DNA from: Saccharicrinis sp963665705
Lineage (GTDB): Bacteria; Bacteroidota; Bacteroidia; Bacteroidales; Marinilabiliaceae
Assembly: GCA_963665705.1 (NCBI GenBank)
Contig: OY762448.1
Location: 1,798,001-1,862,000 of the forward strand
Reading direction: 5' to 3'
DNA: 64,000 nucleotides
The position numbers were made by a program, and so were the translations under genes. A model generated the notes under the pieces. That model ran no database searches, was not told the origin of the DNA, and was given only the letters and a program-made list of their open reading frames with translations. Position 1 is the stretch's first letter, and each line of letters opens with the position of its first letter. Shown piece after piece: positions 36,184 through 46,000 of this stretch.

Positions 36184-36214
36184 TCCAAAATTTTATGTCA
36201 AACTCAGGTTATTA
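36184..36214 (+). repeat. short interspersed repeat copy 1
   Basis: The segment AAAATTTTATGTCAAACTCA followed by GGTTATTA is nearly the same as 42240-42269 (AAAATTTTATATCGAACTCA) and related to the complement of 27062-27092. All three copies are intergenic, just beyond stop codons. Confidence 0.5.
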
Positions 36215-36221
36215 CTTTGAT

Positions 36222-38369
36222 TTAACCCACTACATCAACTGATTCTCTGAGTAATTTATTGCTTACTCCGGCAATATTATATAGCAACCTTAATTGTTGC
36301 TTTTGTTTTGAGTCTTTAAGATCATCAATTTGGTCCCTTAGCTTTATTAATAAAGGTTTTAATTGCGGAACTGTTACTTTAGTGTTTTTTCGATCTACAT
36401 TATTAATTCTGCTTGCAGTTTCTTTTAAAGTAAGGTTAATGGTATTGATAATATCTTCAGTATCTAAAGGTAATGATCTTAACTCATCTCTTTGTGCTCC
36501 AAAAGCAGAAATATAAGAAAGTAATACATGGTTTAAATAAGTTATAGTAAAAGCATTATCTAAAGCACGTTTTCTTTTCTTTGGTTCAACTCGCATACTT
36601 TGCCATGATAGCGTTAAGGCATTATCTGATTTATGTGCCAACCTTCGGGCAAGTCTGTAATTATAGTCATCCTCCTTAGGGTATTTATATTCATCCCAAA
36701 TTTCAGTTAAATAAAATGCGTTGTTTTTTAGAGCTGAAGATAATAAATTGGGTAGTTGTTTATGTTGCCAGTTAGGCCATAAAAACCGAATGGATAAAAA
36801 TGCCAGCGTTGCTCCAATTATAGTGTCAATTGCCCTTGGTAACATCATTTCAAATCCCATATGTCTGGTCATATCATTTCCAACTAAAACATATATAGTA
36901 ATAAAAACAACAGCATTTGAATAATTAGAACTTCTATAATAAAAGAAAAAGTATACACTAAGCAGAATAAGGATGATTTGACCGAAAAATGTAGGCATCA
37001 GGCTCATTAATGAAATTCCAATAACTACACCACTTAATGTTCCCAGTATCCTTTCCAGCAATCTCTTCTTGGTTTCGCTGTAAGTTGGTTGACAAACAAA
37101 TAACGAAGTAAGTATAATCCATTCGCCTTTTTCCATATTGTTATTAACAACAATCAGGTAACCTATTAAAAAACATGCACTAAGGCGAATAGCATATCTG
37201 AATCTGGGATGTTTTATGGTTAGTTGATCTTTGATTCTTTTCCAAAAACTTCTTTCATCCTGACCTAATCTGGGAATTGAAGTACTTATTTCCGGGTTGT
37301 ACAGGTTTTTTAATGAAAGATGGGAGCGGGAAAGGTTATGTAAAAGTAATTCTAATAATTGTTTGTCGTATTCAGGAAGTTTATCTATTTCAAATTCAAG
37401 TGCACTAATAATCCATTCAATAGAAACAGGATGGTTGTATTTTTGACCTGTCAGCATGCAGTTAGCCAATGTTTTTGTGGCATGCGAAAGCTGGTGTAGT
37501 AACTCAGCAAAACCCTCTAAAATTTCTTTATATTCGGATTTGTCTTTTAACTTTTCATAGCGCTCATGACTAGATGCAGCTCTTTCATGCAAACTTTGCA
37601 ATAACATAAAGCGTTGAAGAAAGGGGCTTAGTTCTTTTTGGTCTTTGACTTCTTGCCCATAGTTATTAATGACTTCTTTTGATTTTTCAAGAGCTGTAAC
37701 TACATTCACATTAAGTATAGCAAGTTTACTGCTAATACTGGATTCTTTGGTTTCATTTATAGGGAAGAATTTAGCTTTTTCTTCAAGGTAAGCAGACAGT
37801 GCTATAAAACCTCTGGAAAGTTGTTCTTCTACAAGTCTGCCTGGCTTTTTAAATAATAAGTACAAGGAAAGAACTCCGTAAAATAATGCTCCGGAGCATA
37901 ATAGAGTCGGTTGCAAATACCAAGTCTGGTCTTTATTGTAACTAAGCATGGCATATATGCCAATAAGGATAGCTCCATAGGATATTCCCCGATATCGTTC
38001 ACTAACTCCTCCTAATAAAACAAAGAGTATAGTTGAAGAAATAAATCCTATTCCAAAAATAATTGGATAGGGCTTTAATAATGAAACAGAACTTGTAGTA
38101 ATTGCAAAGCTTATAATAGTAATAATCAGTGATTTTAATCTTCCTTTTGGGTGGTCGTCTGTTTCAGCTAATGCTGCTGCTACAGTTCCTAATGATAGTG
38201 TAGTACCCCAAAATGGACTAATAAAAATAGAAAAAGGAATGACTTGTACAATTAAAGCTATTACAACTTTTAATGAAGTTAATCGATTGGGCTTTCTCCA
38301 AAATTCCTTTTGTAAGGTTTGATACCAGGAGTATTGTTCAATATTAAATATGGTAGACTTTTTTGCCAT
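36222..38369 (-). CDS. FUSC/YccS-family inner-membrane protein
   Basis: This 715-residue protein has two repeated halves, each with a bundle of membrane helices (about residues 25-170 and 395-530) followed by a helical cytoplasmic domain. This is the layout of YccS/YhfK and aromatic-acid exporter (FUSC) proteins. Second-half motifs EWIILTSLFVCQPTYSETKKRLLERILGT and ATLAFLSIRFLWPNW are diagnostic of FUSC. Such proteins are proposed efflux or envelope components; the substrate is unknown. It is transcribed alone and divergent from the PycTM-like gene. Confidence 0.87.
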   Translation of the reverse strand: MAKKSTIFNIEQYSWYQTLQKEFWRKPNRLTSLKVVIALIVQVIPFSIFISPFWGTTLSLGTVAAALAETDDHPKGRLKSLIITIISFAITTSSVSLLKPYPIIFGIGFISSTILFVLLGGVSERYRGISYGAILIGIYAMLSYNKDQTWYLQPTLLCSGALFYGVLSLYLLFKKPGRLVEEQLSRGFIALSAYLEEKAKFFPINETKESSISSKLAILNVNVVTALEKSKEVINNYGQEVKDQKELSPFLQRFMLLQSLHERAASSHERYEKLKDKSEYKEILEGFAELLHQLSHATKTLANCMLTGQKYNHPVSIEWIISALEFEIDKLPEYDKQLLELLLHNLSRSHLSLKNLYNPEISTSIPRLGQDERSFWKRIKDQLTIKHPRFRYAIRLSACFLIGYLIVVNNNMEKGEWIILTSLFVCQPTYSETKKRLLERILGTLSGVVIGISLMSLMPTFFGQIILILLSVYFFFYYRSSNYSNAVVFITIYVLVGNDMTRHMGFEMMLPRAIDTIIGATLAFLSIRFLWPNWQHKQLPNLLSSALKNNAFYLTEIWDEYKYPKEDDYNYRLARRLAHKSDNALTLSWQSMRVEPKKRKRALDNAFTITYLNHVLLSYISAFGAQRDELRSLPLDTEDIINTINLTLKETASRINNVDRKNTKVTVPQLKPLLIKLRDQIDDLKDSKQKQQLRLLYNIAGVSNKLLRESVDVVG

Positions 38370-38609
38370 CGAATTGAATTGCTTTAATCAGTTAATTATA
38401 TAATAAACCCGGGGTAAATGGTTCAGAGTGTAATGTTATGAAATTTTTCAATTTGTAAATGTGATGTTTGTTTGAATTTTGTGAATCTATGTTAAAAGTT
38501 AATGCACATTCTTGTTGTTTAATAAAATATATACATATATGCATATGTAGAATATGTGATTATGTAATTATTATTTACAAATTAAGAATAGAATTTAAGT
38601 ATACCTAAT

Positions 38610-39242
38610 ATGGAAAAAAGTTTATTTGTAGAAGATATAGCTCAAGATGCATTTGAAATAAAGAAACCAGAGAAGGAGAAAGGAAGGTTCTATACCAAAA
38701 AGGAACCCAAAAAATCATTAACTAATTTTCAAAGGAATCAATATAGGGCATTATTCAATTCTATGGCTCTAACAGATAGAAAATCAATGATATTAGTTCG
38801 GATTAATGCAACACTGATCTCTGTGTTAATTGTTTTTAATCAATATATTATGGAACATGTACCAATGGGTTCAATAATAATAATAACTTCATTAGTAGGT
38901 GTGGGTTTATCTTTGATAATGAGTATGTTATCTTCAAAAACACCGGGTTTTTTAATTAAGAGAACCTTGAGTACTCAAATATTGCCTCAATATCCGGATT
39001 TAAAGGATAATATGTTGATTACCTTCACTAATCCTTCTTTAAATGATTATGAAGAGGCAATGGATGAGGTTGTTAGAAGTCAGGAGTTGCAGATTGGAAA
39101 TCAAACACGTTCTAGTTATTTATTTAACCGAATATTAATGCGTCAATATCGATTATTAGATTTGTCGTACAATGCTTTTATAGTAACTGTTGCTGCTGTT
39201 ATTTTAATATTTATTGGTGGCTTGATTCATCAAATGTTTTAG
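38610..39242 (+). CDS. PycTM/DUF5706-like membrane protein (Pycsar-effector family candidate)
   Basis: This 210-residue protein has a charged soluble N-terminus of ~50 residues. Next come ALTDRKSMILVRINATLISVLI, matching the DxKAxxLxxINAxLIS start of the DUF5706/PycTM domain, a second helix (IIITSLVGVGLSLIMSML), then NPSLNDYEEAMDEVVRSQELQIGNQTRSSYLFNRILMRQYRLLDLSYNAF split by the family's conserved lY..G.vL.rKyrlL..aY pattern, and a final helix. PycTM proteins are the membrane-disrupting effectors of cyclic-pyrimidine (Pycsar) anti-phage systems. No nucleotide cyclase gene is adjacent, so a housekeeping role is equally possible. Its stop codon overlaps that of the convergent MFS gene. Confidence 0.6.
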   Translation: MEKSLFVEDIAQDAFEIKKPEKEKGRFYTKKEPKKSLTNFQRNQYRALFNSMALTDRKSMILVRINATLISVLIVFNQYIMEHVPMGSIIIITSLVGVGLSLIMSMLSSKTPGFLIKRTLSTQILPQYPDLKDNMLITFTNPSLNDYEEAMDEVVRSQELQIGNQTRSSYLFNRILMRQYRLLDLSYNAFIVTVAAVILIFIGGLIHQMF

Positions 39243-40528
39243 TTTAATTCATTTTTAGGGTATCTCTTTTGCGAATAAATCATCAAAAGGATAGCCAAAG
39301 TTAAAAAGATTACTCCAACAGCATAGGTTATACTAAAACCGAATAGTTCGTATAGCTGAATACCTATAATTGGAGCAAATAATGCTCTTGCTCCGGTTAA
39401 AAATAAGTGTACAGATTGATAGTCAGCTGCTTCGTGAGGTTCGCAAAAGTAACTACTTCCAATTCCCCATAAAAGAGGCATGCTACCCATAAATAAGCCA
39501 TTAAAAATAACGGCAATCAATAACATGTGATACATTTTAATACCAAGTACCTCAGTGTAACCAGGAATGTATTGTGATAGTGCAGTAAATACAATAAAAA
39601 GCATCAGTGAGCAAAATGTTAATATACCAAATCGGCGAGGATCTCTCTTTCCTATAAGTTTTCCAAATATTGGCAAAACAGCTATAGCTACCAGGTTAAA
39701 TGCATTGTTGTAAAACGATACTGATGAATAATTTAAATCTAAAGCTTCTTTATAAAAAATAGTGATTACCGCATGTGTACTCATCCATGCAAATCCATAT
39801 AAAATAAACCCCAACTCTAAATGTCTGAATGGTTTATTGTTTTTAAGGATGTTAAAAATACGTTTAAAAGAATCACCTAGTGCTTTACCCATTGGTTTTA
39901 CTACAGGATCAAGCTTTTGTTTAAAATCAATTTTTGTCAATTGAAAAATAGAAACAACACCTAAGATTCCTACCATAGGATAAAAAATTCTATAGGAATT
40001 AGGATCAAAATCCAGCAAGATTCCTACTGTAAATGTAGAAACCATTGTTAATACCTTGTTTATCGTGGTTGAGTATCCAAATAGCTTCCCGAAATTTTCA
40101 TGTCGGTAATTCCCTTTCAGGTATTGATTGATAGAAGGTACAACTGCTATTTGTGAAGTGTAAAATAGTAAAAAGACCCCCAAAAATAAGATGTGAAAAT
40201 TGGGAGAAAGACCATTGTCTTCGCTTACTGCCGGGAAGATAGAAAATATGACCAAAGGCAAACGGGTCATGATTCCTACTGTACGTAATAATTTTTTTCT
40301 ATTAGGATACCTGCGCATTATTTCATTAGCAAGCATGGCAAATAAAAACACAACCATGCTAAATTGAAATAAAAAGGCTAGCTGTACATTCGAACCCTTT
40401 AACGATTTTATAAAAATAAATTCATTCAGGATTAAAGCACCTCTGGCAAGCCCATCAATACTACTATAAAATAAATGCAGTTTAAAAGTTTTTTTCTCAC
40501 TGCTATTTAGGTGTTGAAGTATATTCAT
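39239..40528 (-). CDS. major facilitator superfamily transporter
   Basis: This 429-residue inner-membrane protein has about 12 hydrophobic helices in two halves separated by a charged loop near residues 200-220 (IDFKQKLDPVVKPMGKALG), the MFS pattern. The RRYPNRKKLLR segment after helix 2 occupies the place of the MFS loop motif. The substrate is not recognisable. The last codon region overlaps the stop of the convergent PycTM-like gene by four bases (39239-39242). Confidence 0.8.
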   Translation of the reverse strand: MNILQHLNSSEKKTFKLHLFYSSIDGLARGALILNEFIFIKSLKGSNVQLAFLFQFSMVVFLFAMLANEIMRRYPNRKKLLRTVGIMTRLPLVIFSIFPAVSEDNGLSPNFHILFLGVFLLFYTSQIAVVPSINQYLKGNYRHENFGKLFGYSTTINKVLTMVSTFTVGILLDFDPNSYRIFYPMVGILGVVSIFQLTKIDFKQKLDPVVKPMGKALGDSFKRIFNILKNNKPFRHLELGFILYGFAWMSTHAVITIFYKEALDLNYSSVSFYNNAFNLVAIAVLPIFGKLIGKRDPRRFGILTFCSLMLFIVFTALSQYIPGYTEVLGIKMYHMLLIAVIFNGLFMGSMPLLWGIGSSYFCEPHEAADYQSVHLFLTGARALFAPIIGIQLYELFGFSITYAVGVIFLTLAILLMIYSQKRYPKNELN

Positions 40529-40699
40529 ATATATAAATGAGACTGCAAAATTACGATAAACATTGAAACGCTTTTGCGAGTATGTTTATAATTATAGTTA
40601 AAATATTACTTTTGAATTAATCAGATTTCCGTTGCATTATAGTATGATCAATTTTAATTCATAAAATATTTAACTCTATTGAAAGGATTAGGTTCACAT

Positions 40700-41356
40700 A
40701 TGCCAATTGAAAAAAGGCGTTTTATACATAGTTTGATTTTTCCATCAATATTTGTATTGATACTGTTTTTTATAAAGCTATTTGAGTATATAGAGGGGAT
40801 TAGATTAACAGAATTAGGTGTGCGACCGCAGAAAGTAGAGGGCTTGATAGGAATACTTACTTCTCCACTCATTCATGGCGATTGGAATCATTTATATTCT
40901 AATTCTGTATCCTTTTTTATTCTGAGTGTTACCTTGTTTTATTTCTATAATAAGATAGCTTATAAAGTTTTTTTCCTTATTTATTTGCTTACCGGAATCG
41001 GAACGTGGTTGGCAGCTCGTGATTCATGGCATATTGGAGCCAGTGGTATTATTTACGGATTGACCTCGTTTTTAACGCTAAGCGGAATTCTACGAAAATA
41101 TTATCGCTTAATAGCCATATCATTTATAGTAATATTTTTTTATGGAAGCATAGTTTGGGGAGCTTTGCCTTTAAAGTTCGACTTACCCTATTCATGGGAA
41201 GGTCATTTATGGGGTGGTTTTATAGGTTCTCTATTAGCGTTTATTTATAAAAATGAAGGTCCTCAAAGGCCTCGTTCTCCTATTGAAGATGACGAGGATA
41301 TAGATGAAGATGACGAAGAGAATCCTTATTGGATGAAAACAGATATTGAACCATAG
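40700..41356 (+). CDS. rhomboid-family intramembrane serine protease
   Basis: This 218-residue membrane protein has the rhomboid catalytic dyad: Ser115 in HIGASGIIYGL (the GxSG motif) and His169 in EGHLWGGFIGS. The IHGDWNHLYSNSVSF segment is the conserved HxxxxHLxxN-type helix. Six hydrophobic helices are visible, followed by an acidic, Asp/Glu-rich C-terminal tail (residues 188-208). Rhomboids cut proteins inside the membrane. A TTG codon 21 bases upstream is in frame, but the ATG at 40700 with AAAGGA before it is preferred. Confidence 0.9.
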   Translation: MPIEKRRFIHSLIFPSIFVLILFFIKLFEYIEGIRLTELGVRPQKVEGLIGILTSPLIHGDWNHLYSNSVSFFILSVTLFYFYNKIAYKVFFLIYLLTGIGTWLAARDSWHIGASGIIYGLTSFLTLSGILRKYYRLIAISFIVIFFYGSIVWGALPLKFDLPYSWEGHLWGGFIGSLLAFIYKNEGPQRPRSPIEDDEDIDEDDEENPYWMKTDIEP

Positions 41357-41404
41357 TTTAATAATTCAGTTGTAAATATTAATTTTGAAGTTGAAAACCT
41401 AAAT

Positions 41405-42226
41405 ATGATTAAATTAAGGATGATGAAAAATTATTGGAAACAAATATTGGCATTAGCCATAGTGGTTGCTACAGTGGTTGCATGTTCAACTGTTCCTATT
41501 ACAGGCAGAAAGCAGGTTAATCTATTTCCATCTTCGCAAATGACTGAGATGGCATTGACCAATTATACTGAGTTTTTAGATAGTGCAAAAATATCTGCAA
41601 ACAAGGAAAATACTGCACTTGTAAAAACTGTAGGTGCTAAAATTTCAGCTGCTGTAGAAAAGTATATGAAAGATAATGGCCTGGAAAGTGAATTGCAATA
41701 TTTTAACTGGGAGTTTAATTTAGTAGAAGATGAAACACCTAATGCCTGGTGTATGCCAGGAGGTAAAGTTGTTTTTTATACAGGAATATTGTCTTATACC
41801 CAGGATGAAGCTGGAATAGCTGTTGTTATGGGACATGAAATTGCGCATGCTATTGCACGCCATGGTAATGAAAGAATGAGTCAGCAAATGGGAATACAGG
41901 CAGTGGCTGCAGGTTTGCAAGTGGCTTTAAGTGAAAAGCCAGAACAAACTCAAGCCATTTATATGGGAGCTTTTGGATTAGGTGCACAATATGGAATGTT
42001 GTTACCTTTTTCTCGCACACATGAATCAGAAGCGGATCAAATGGGATTAGTGTTTATGGCTATGGCCGGGTACAATCCTGAGGTTGCTGTTGATTTCTGG
42101 ACTCGTATGTCTCAGGGAGGAAGTAGTGTTCCTGAATTTTTAAGTACACATCCATCTGATGAAACCAGGATTAAGAATATTAAAGCGTTTTTACCTAAGG
42201 CTAAAAGTTATATGCCAGCTAAATAG
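41405..42226 (+). CDS. M48-family metallopeptidase lipoprotein (LoiP/BepA-like)
   Basis: This 273-residue protein has a lipoprotein signal (ALAIVVATVVAC, Cys at about residue 27). It continues CSTVPITGRKQVNLFPSSQM, the common N-terminus of M48 lipoproteins. The zinc motif is HEIAHAIARHG (HExxH) and a later ESEAD motif (HESEADQMGLVFM) gives the third ligand. These enzymes degrade or process misfolded envelope proteins. In-frame ATGs at 41420 and 41423 are alternative starts. A strong terminator follows, so it is probably monocistronic. Confidence 0.93.
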   Translation: MIKLRMMKNYWKQILALAIVVATVVACSTVPITGRKQVNLFPSSQMTEMALTNYTEFLDSAKISANKENTALVKTVGAKISAAVEKYMKDNGLESELQYFNWEFNLVEDETPNAWCMPGGKVVFYTGILSYTQDEAGIAVVMGHEIAHAIARHGNERMSQQMGIQAVAAGLQVALSEKPEQTQAIYMGAFGLGAQYGMLLPFSRTHESEADQMGLVFMAMAGYNPEVAVDFWTRMSQGGSSVPEFLSTHPSDETRIKNIKAFLPKAKSYMPAK

Positions 42227-42239
42227 CATTAAGAAGAAT

Positions 42240-42269
42240 TCAAAATTTTATATCGAACTCAGATTATTA
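42240..42269 (+). repeat. short interspersed repeat copy 2
   Basis: AAAATTTTATATCGAACTCA followed by GATTATTA, just after the stop of the M48 lipoprotein gene and before its terminator. Compare 36184-36214 and the complement of 27062-27092. Confidence 0.5.
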
Positions 42270-42286
42270 AGAAGATTTATATAGAT

Positions 42287-42321
42287 AAAGAGGTTTTTAT
42301 TTCGTAAAAACCTCTTTTTTT
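42287..42321 (+). terminator. terminator after the M48 lipoprotein gene
   Basis: A perfect 13-bp stem AAAGAGGTTTTTA / TAAAAACCTCTTT (42287-42299 with 42305-42317) with a TTTCG loop and a T-run. Confidence 0.88.
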
Positions 42322-42465
42322 GTTGCAATTCGTATAGATGTAATTTGTTGAAAAATACATGTTTATCTAATGAAGATGTCAGGTATGTATTATTAGCTAT
42401 CCCATTCGAATGTCCATAATATAAAATCTAATGATCTAATGTTATAGAGGTCTCAAATCTTTTAC

Positions 42466-42473
42466 TACATTTG
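42466..42473 (+). promoter_or_regulatory. -7 box TACATTTG upstream of the small lipoprotein gene
   Basis: Exact TAnnTTTG match 26 bases before the start codon at 42500. Confidence 0.5.
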
Positions 42474-42499
42474 TGCTCGTAGATTTTTTAATAAGGTAA

Positions 42500-42913
42500 A
42501 TGAAAGAATTGTCCAAATTTAAAGTTTTAAGCATTACGCTATTGGTTACCATGTCATCATGTGTAGCTGGAACTATGGACATTAATGCCGAAACGCTACG
42601 CTCTTATGGTATTGAAATAGATCTTACTGCATTAGATAAGGTTCAAACAGTACAACGATATAAAAAATCAAGACCTCAAAATAATAATAAATTTCGTTTC
42701 ACCCGTTTGGTTGAATCCGGGCGAAAGCATATTGTTTATAAGGGGTTAACGATAGATTATATTCCGGTTACAGTCCATTTGTGCTCTGCATATTTTACCG
42801 AACCCATGTTAAATCAGCGGGTTCAATGTTCACAAAATATATATAAAACATTATATACAGGAGTTAACTTTTTTAATAGAGCAGGACCCTGTTGTCTACC
42901 TAATATAGCATGA
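42500..42913 (+). CDS. small Cys-containing lipoprotein of unknown function
   Basis: This 137-residue protein begins with a basic, hydrophobic signal (SKFKVLSITLLVTMSSC) whose lipobox-like MSSC puts the lipidated Cys at about residue 21. The mature part has four more cysteines (VHLCSAYF, RVQCSQN, GPCCLPN), enough for two disulphides. I do not recognise the family. It has its own promoter-like box, is upstream of secA by 126 bases and is read in the same direction. Whether it is envelope-related to secA is unknown. Confidence 0.65.
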   Translation: MKELSKFKVLSITLLVTMSSCVAGTMDINAETLRSYGIEIDLTALDKVQTVQRYKKSRPQNNNKFRFTRLVESGRKHIVYKGLTIDYIPVTVHLCSAYFTEPMLNQRVQCSQNIYKTLYTGVNFFNRAGPCCLPNIA

Positions 42914-43039
42914 GTGTATTCACATTCTGTTATTCCCGTTAATTTGATTAAAGTATAATTTAATCACAATTTAAAATTATTATAACCGATTGTATCTGGT
43001 TATTTATCAATTTAGTATACAGATTTAATAAGATTAGTA

Positions 43040-46000
43040 ATGGCATTTATTAATAATATGGTTACCAAATTATTTGGTAGCAAATATGAGAGAGATTTAA
43101 AAGAACTAAATCCTGTTGTGGATTTGGTAAAGACTGTTTCTCCAGAAATAGAAAAACTTTCTAACGACGAATTACGTGGACGTTCTGAAGGTTTAAAAGA
43201 AAAGATTAGAGCCTATATTAAAGAAGATCAGGATAGAATTGCTGAATTAAAAGCAAAAACTGAAAATGGTTCTGTAGAAATTACAGAAAGAGAAAAGATA
43301 TACAGCGAAGTAGATACAATAGAAAAAAATATTGAAGAGAAGTTAGAAGTAATTTTAACAGAAATTCTTCCTGAAGCTTTTGCTATTTTAAAAGATACGG
43401 CGCGCAGATTTACTCAAAACGAGACTGTTAAAGTATCAGCTTCTGATTTTGACAGGGATTTAGCTGCGGCTCATGATTTTGTTGAAATTGAAGAAGATAA
43501 GGCTGTTTGGTATAATTCATGGGATGCCGGTGGTAATACCGTTACCTGGGAAATGATTCACTATGATGTACAGTTGTTTGGTGGTGTAGCTCTTCATAAA
43601 GGTAAAATTGCAGAGATGGCCACTGGGGAAGGTAAAACGCTTGTGGCAACCTTACCTGTATTTTTAAATGCATTGACTGGTAGAGGGGTTCATGTGGTTA
43701 CTGTAAATGACTATTTGGCTAAACGTGACTCCGAGTGGATGGGACCATTGTATCAATTCCATGGTTTAAGTGTGGATTGTATCGATAGACATCGTCCTAA
43801 CTCAAACGAACGCCGTAACGCTTATAATTGTGATATTACTTTTGGTACAAACAACGAATTTGGTTTTGATTACTTAAGAGATAATATGGCCTCTTCACCT
43901 GAAGATTTAGTTCAGCGTAAGCACAATTATGCTATCGTCGATGAGGTTGACTCCGTATTAATTGATGATGCACGTACGCCTTTGATTATTTCAGGTCCTG
44001 TACCTAAAGGTGACGATCAGTTATTTGAAGAATTAAAGCCAAAAGTTGAACGTTTGTTTGAAACTCAGCGACAATTAGTTTCTGGTATTTTAGTTGAAGC
44101 AAAAAAGAAATTAAAATCGAGCAATAAGAAAGAAGCAGAAGAGGGTGCTTTATTACTTTTACGAGTATTTAAAGGTCTTCCACGAAATAAGCCTTTGATT
44201 AAGTTTTTAAGTGAGCCGGGAATGAAGGCGTTAATGCTTAAAACAGAAAACTTCTATATGCAGGAGAATAATAAAAATATGCATATAGTTACAGATCCTC
44301 TTTATTTTGTTATCGATGAAAAACATAATTCTATAGAGCTGACAGAGCAAGGTATTGATTTAATTACCGGAGATTCTGATGATCCTAATTTCTTTGTATT
44401 ACCGGATATTGGTTCTGAGATAGCTGAACTTGAAAAATCATCGTTAGATGAAAAAGAAAAAGTAGCTCAAAAGGATGAATTACTTCAGAGTTATGGAATT
44501 AAATCAGAAAGAGTTCATACCATCAATCAGTTGTTAAAAGCCTATACTTTATTTGAAAAAGATACCGAGTATGTGGTTATGGACAACAAAGTAAAAATTG
44601 TTGATGAGCAAACTGGTCGTATTATGGATGGACGTCGTTATTCTGACGGATTACATCAGGCCATTGAAGCAAAAGAGCGTGTTAAAGTAGAGGCTGCAAC
44701 ACAAACTTATGCAACAATTACCTTACAGAACTACTTTAGAATGTATAACAAGCTTTCTGGTATGACAGGTACTGCTCAAACAGAAGCCGGTGAGTTATGG
44801 GATATCTATGAGTTGGATGTGGTTGTAATACCAACTAACAAACCAATTGCTCGTGATGATAGAGAAGATAAGGTTTTTAAAACCAATCGTGAAAAATACA
44901 ATGCCGTAATTGAAGAGATTGTAGGATTGGTAAAAGCTGGTCGTCCTGTATTGGTGGGTACTACATCTGTAGAAATTTCTGAGTTATTAAGTCGTATGCT
45001 TAAAATCAGAGGAATTAAGCATAATGTACTGAATGCAAAACTGCACCAGCGAGAAGCTGATATCGTTGCTGAAGCCGGTGGAAAAGGAGTGGTTACTATT
45101 GCTACAAACATGGCTGGTCGTGGTACCGATATTAAACTATCAGATGAGGTTAAAGCTGCCGGAGGTTTAGCAATCGTAGGTACTGAACGCCATGAGTCGC
45201 GTCGTGTAGACCGTCAGTTAAGAGGTCGTGCCGGTCGTCAGGGTGATGTAGGTAGTTCGCAGTTCTTTGTTTCGTTAGAAGATAATCTAATGAGGTTATT
45301 TGGTTCGGATAGAATAGCAAAATATATGGATAGATTAGGAGTTGAGGATGGGGAAGTAATTCAGCACTCAATGATTACTAAATCTATCGAAAGAGCTCAA
45401 AAGAAAGTTGAAGAAAATAACTTTGGTATTCGTAAAAGATTATTGGAGTATGATGATGTAATGAATTCCCAACGTGAAGTTATTTATACTAAACGTCGTC
45501 ATGCTCTTTACGGAGAAAGAATTCAGGTTGACTTATCAAATATGATTTATGATACCTGTGAGAGTTTGGTAAATGAACATTTTCAAAATGCCGATTTTGA
45601 AGGTTTTGAAATGGATCTGATACGAGTATTCTCAGTTTCATCTCCATTTGAAAGCGATGATTTCTTAAAAGGAAATCAAGATGAATTAACCGATAAGTTA
45701 TATAATGATGTCTGGAGTGCTTATTTAAGAAAAATCGATACCATCAAAGCACAGGCGATGCCGGTAATTAAAGATGTTTTCGAAAATAAAGGTCAGCAGT
45801 ATCAAAATATTGTAGTTCCGTTTACTGATGGACAAAAGATCTTCCAAATCAATACAAATCTTAAAAAATCGTATGACACAAATGGTGCTGAGCTAGTTAA
45901 ATCATTTGAAAAATCAATTATTTTAATGACAATCGATAATGCCTGGAAAGAGCATTTACGTGAGTTAGATGATTTGAGAACAGCAGTACAAAATGCATCA

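Noticed and set aside
38610..40528. Complete Pycsar defence operon
   Set aside because: The neighbours are a FUSC protein and an MFS transporter on the opposite strand; no cyclase is encoded.
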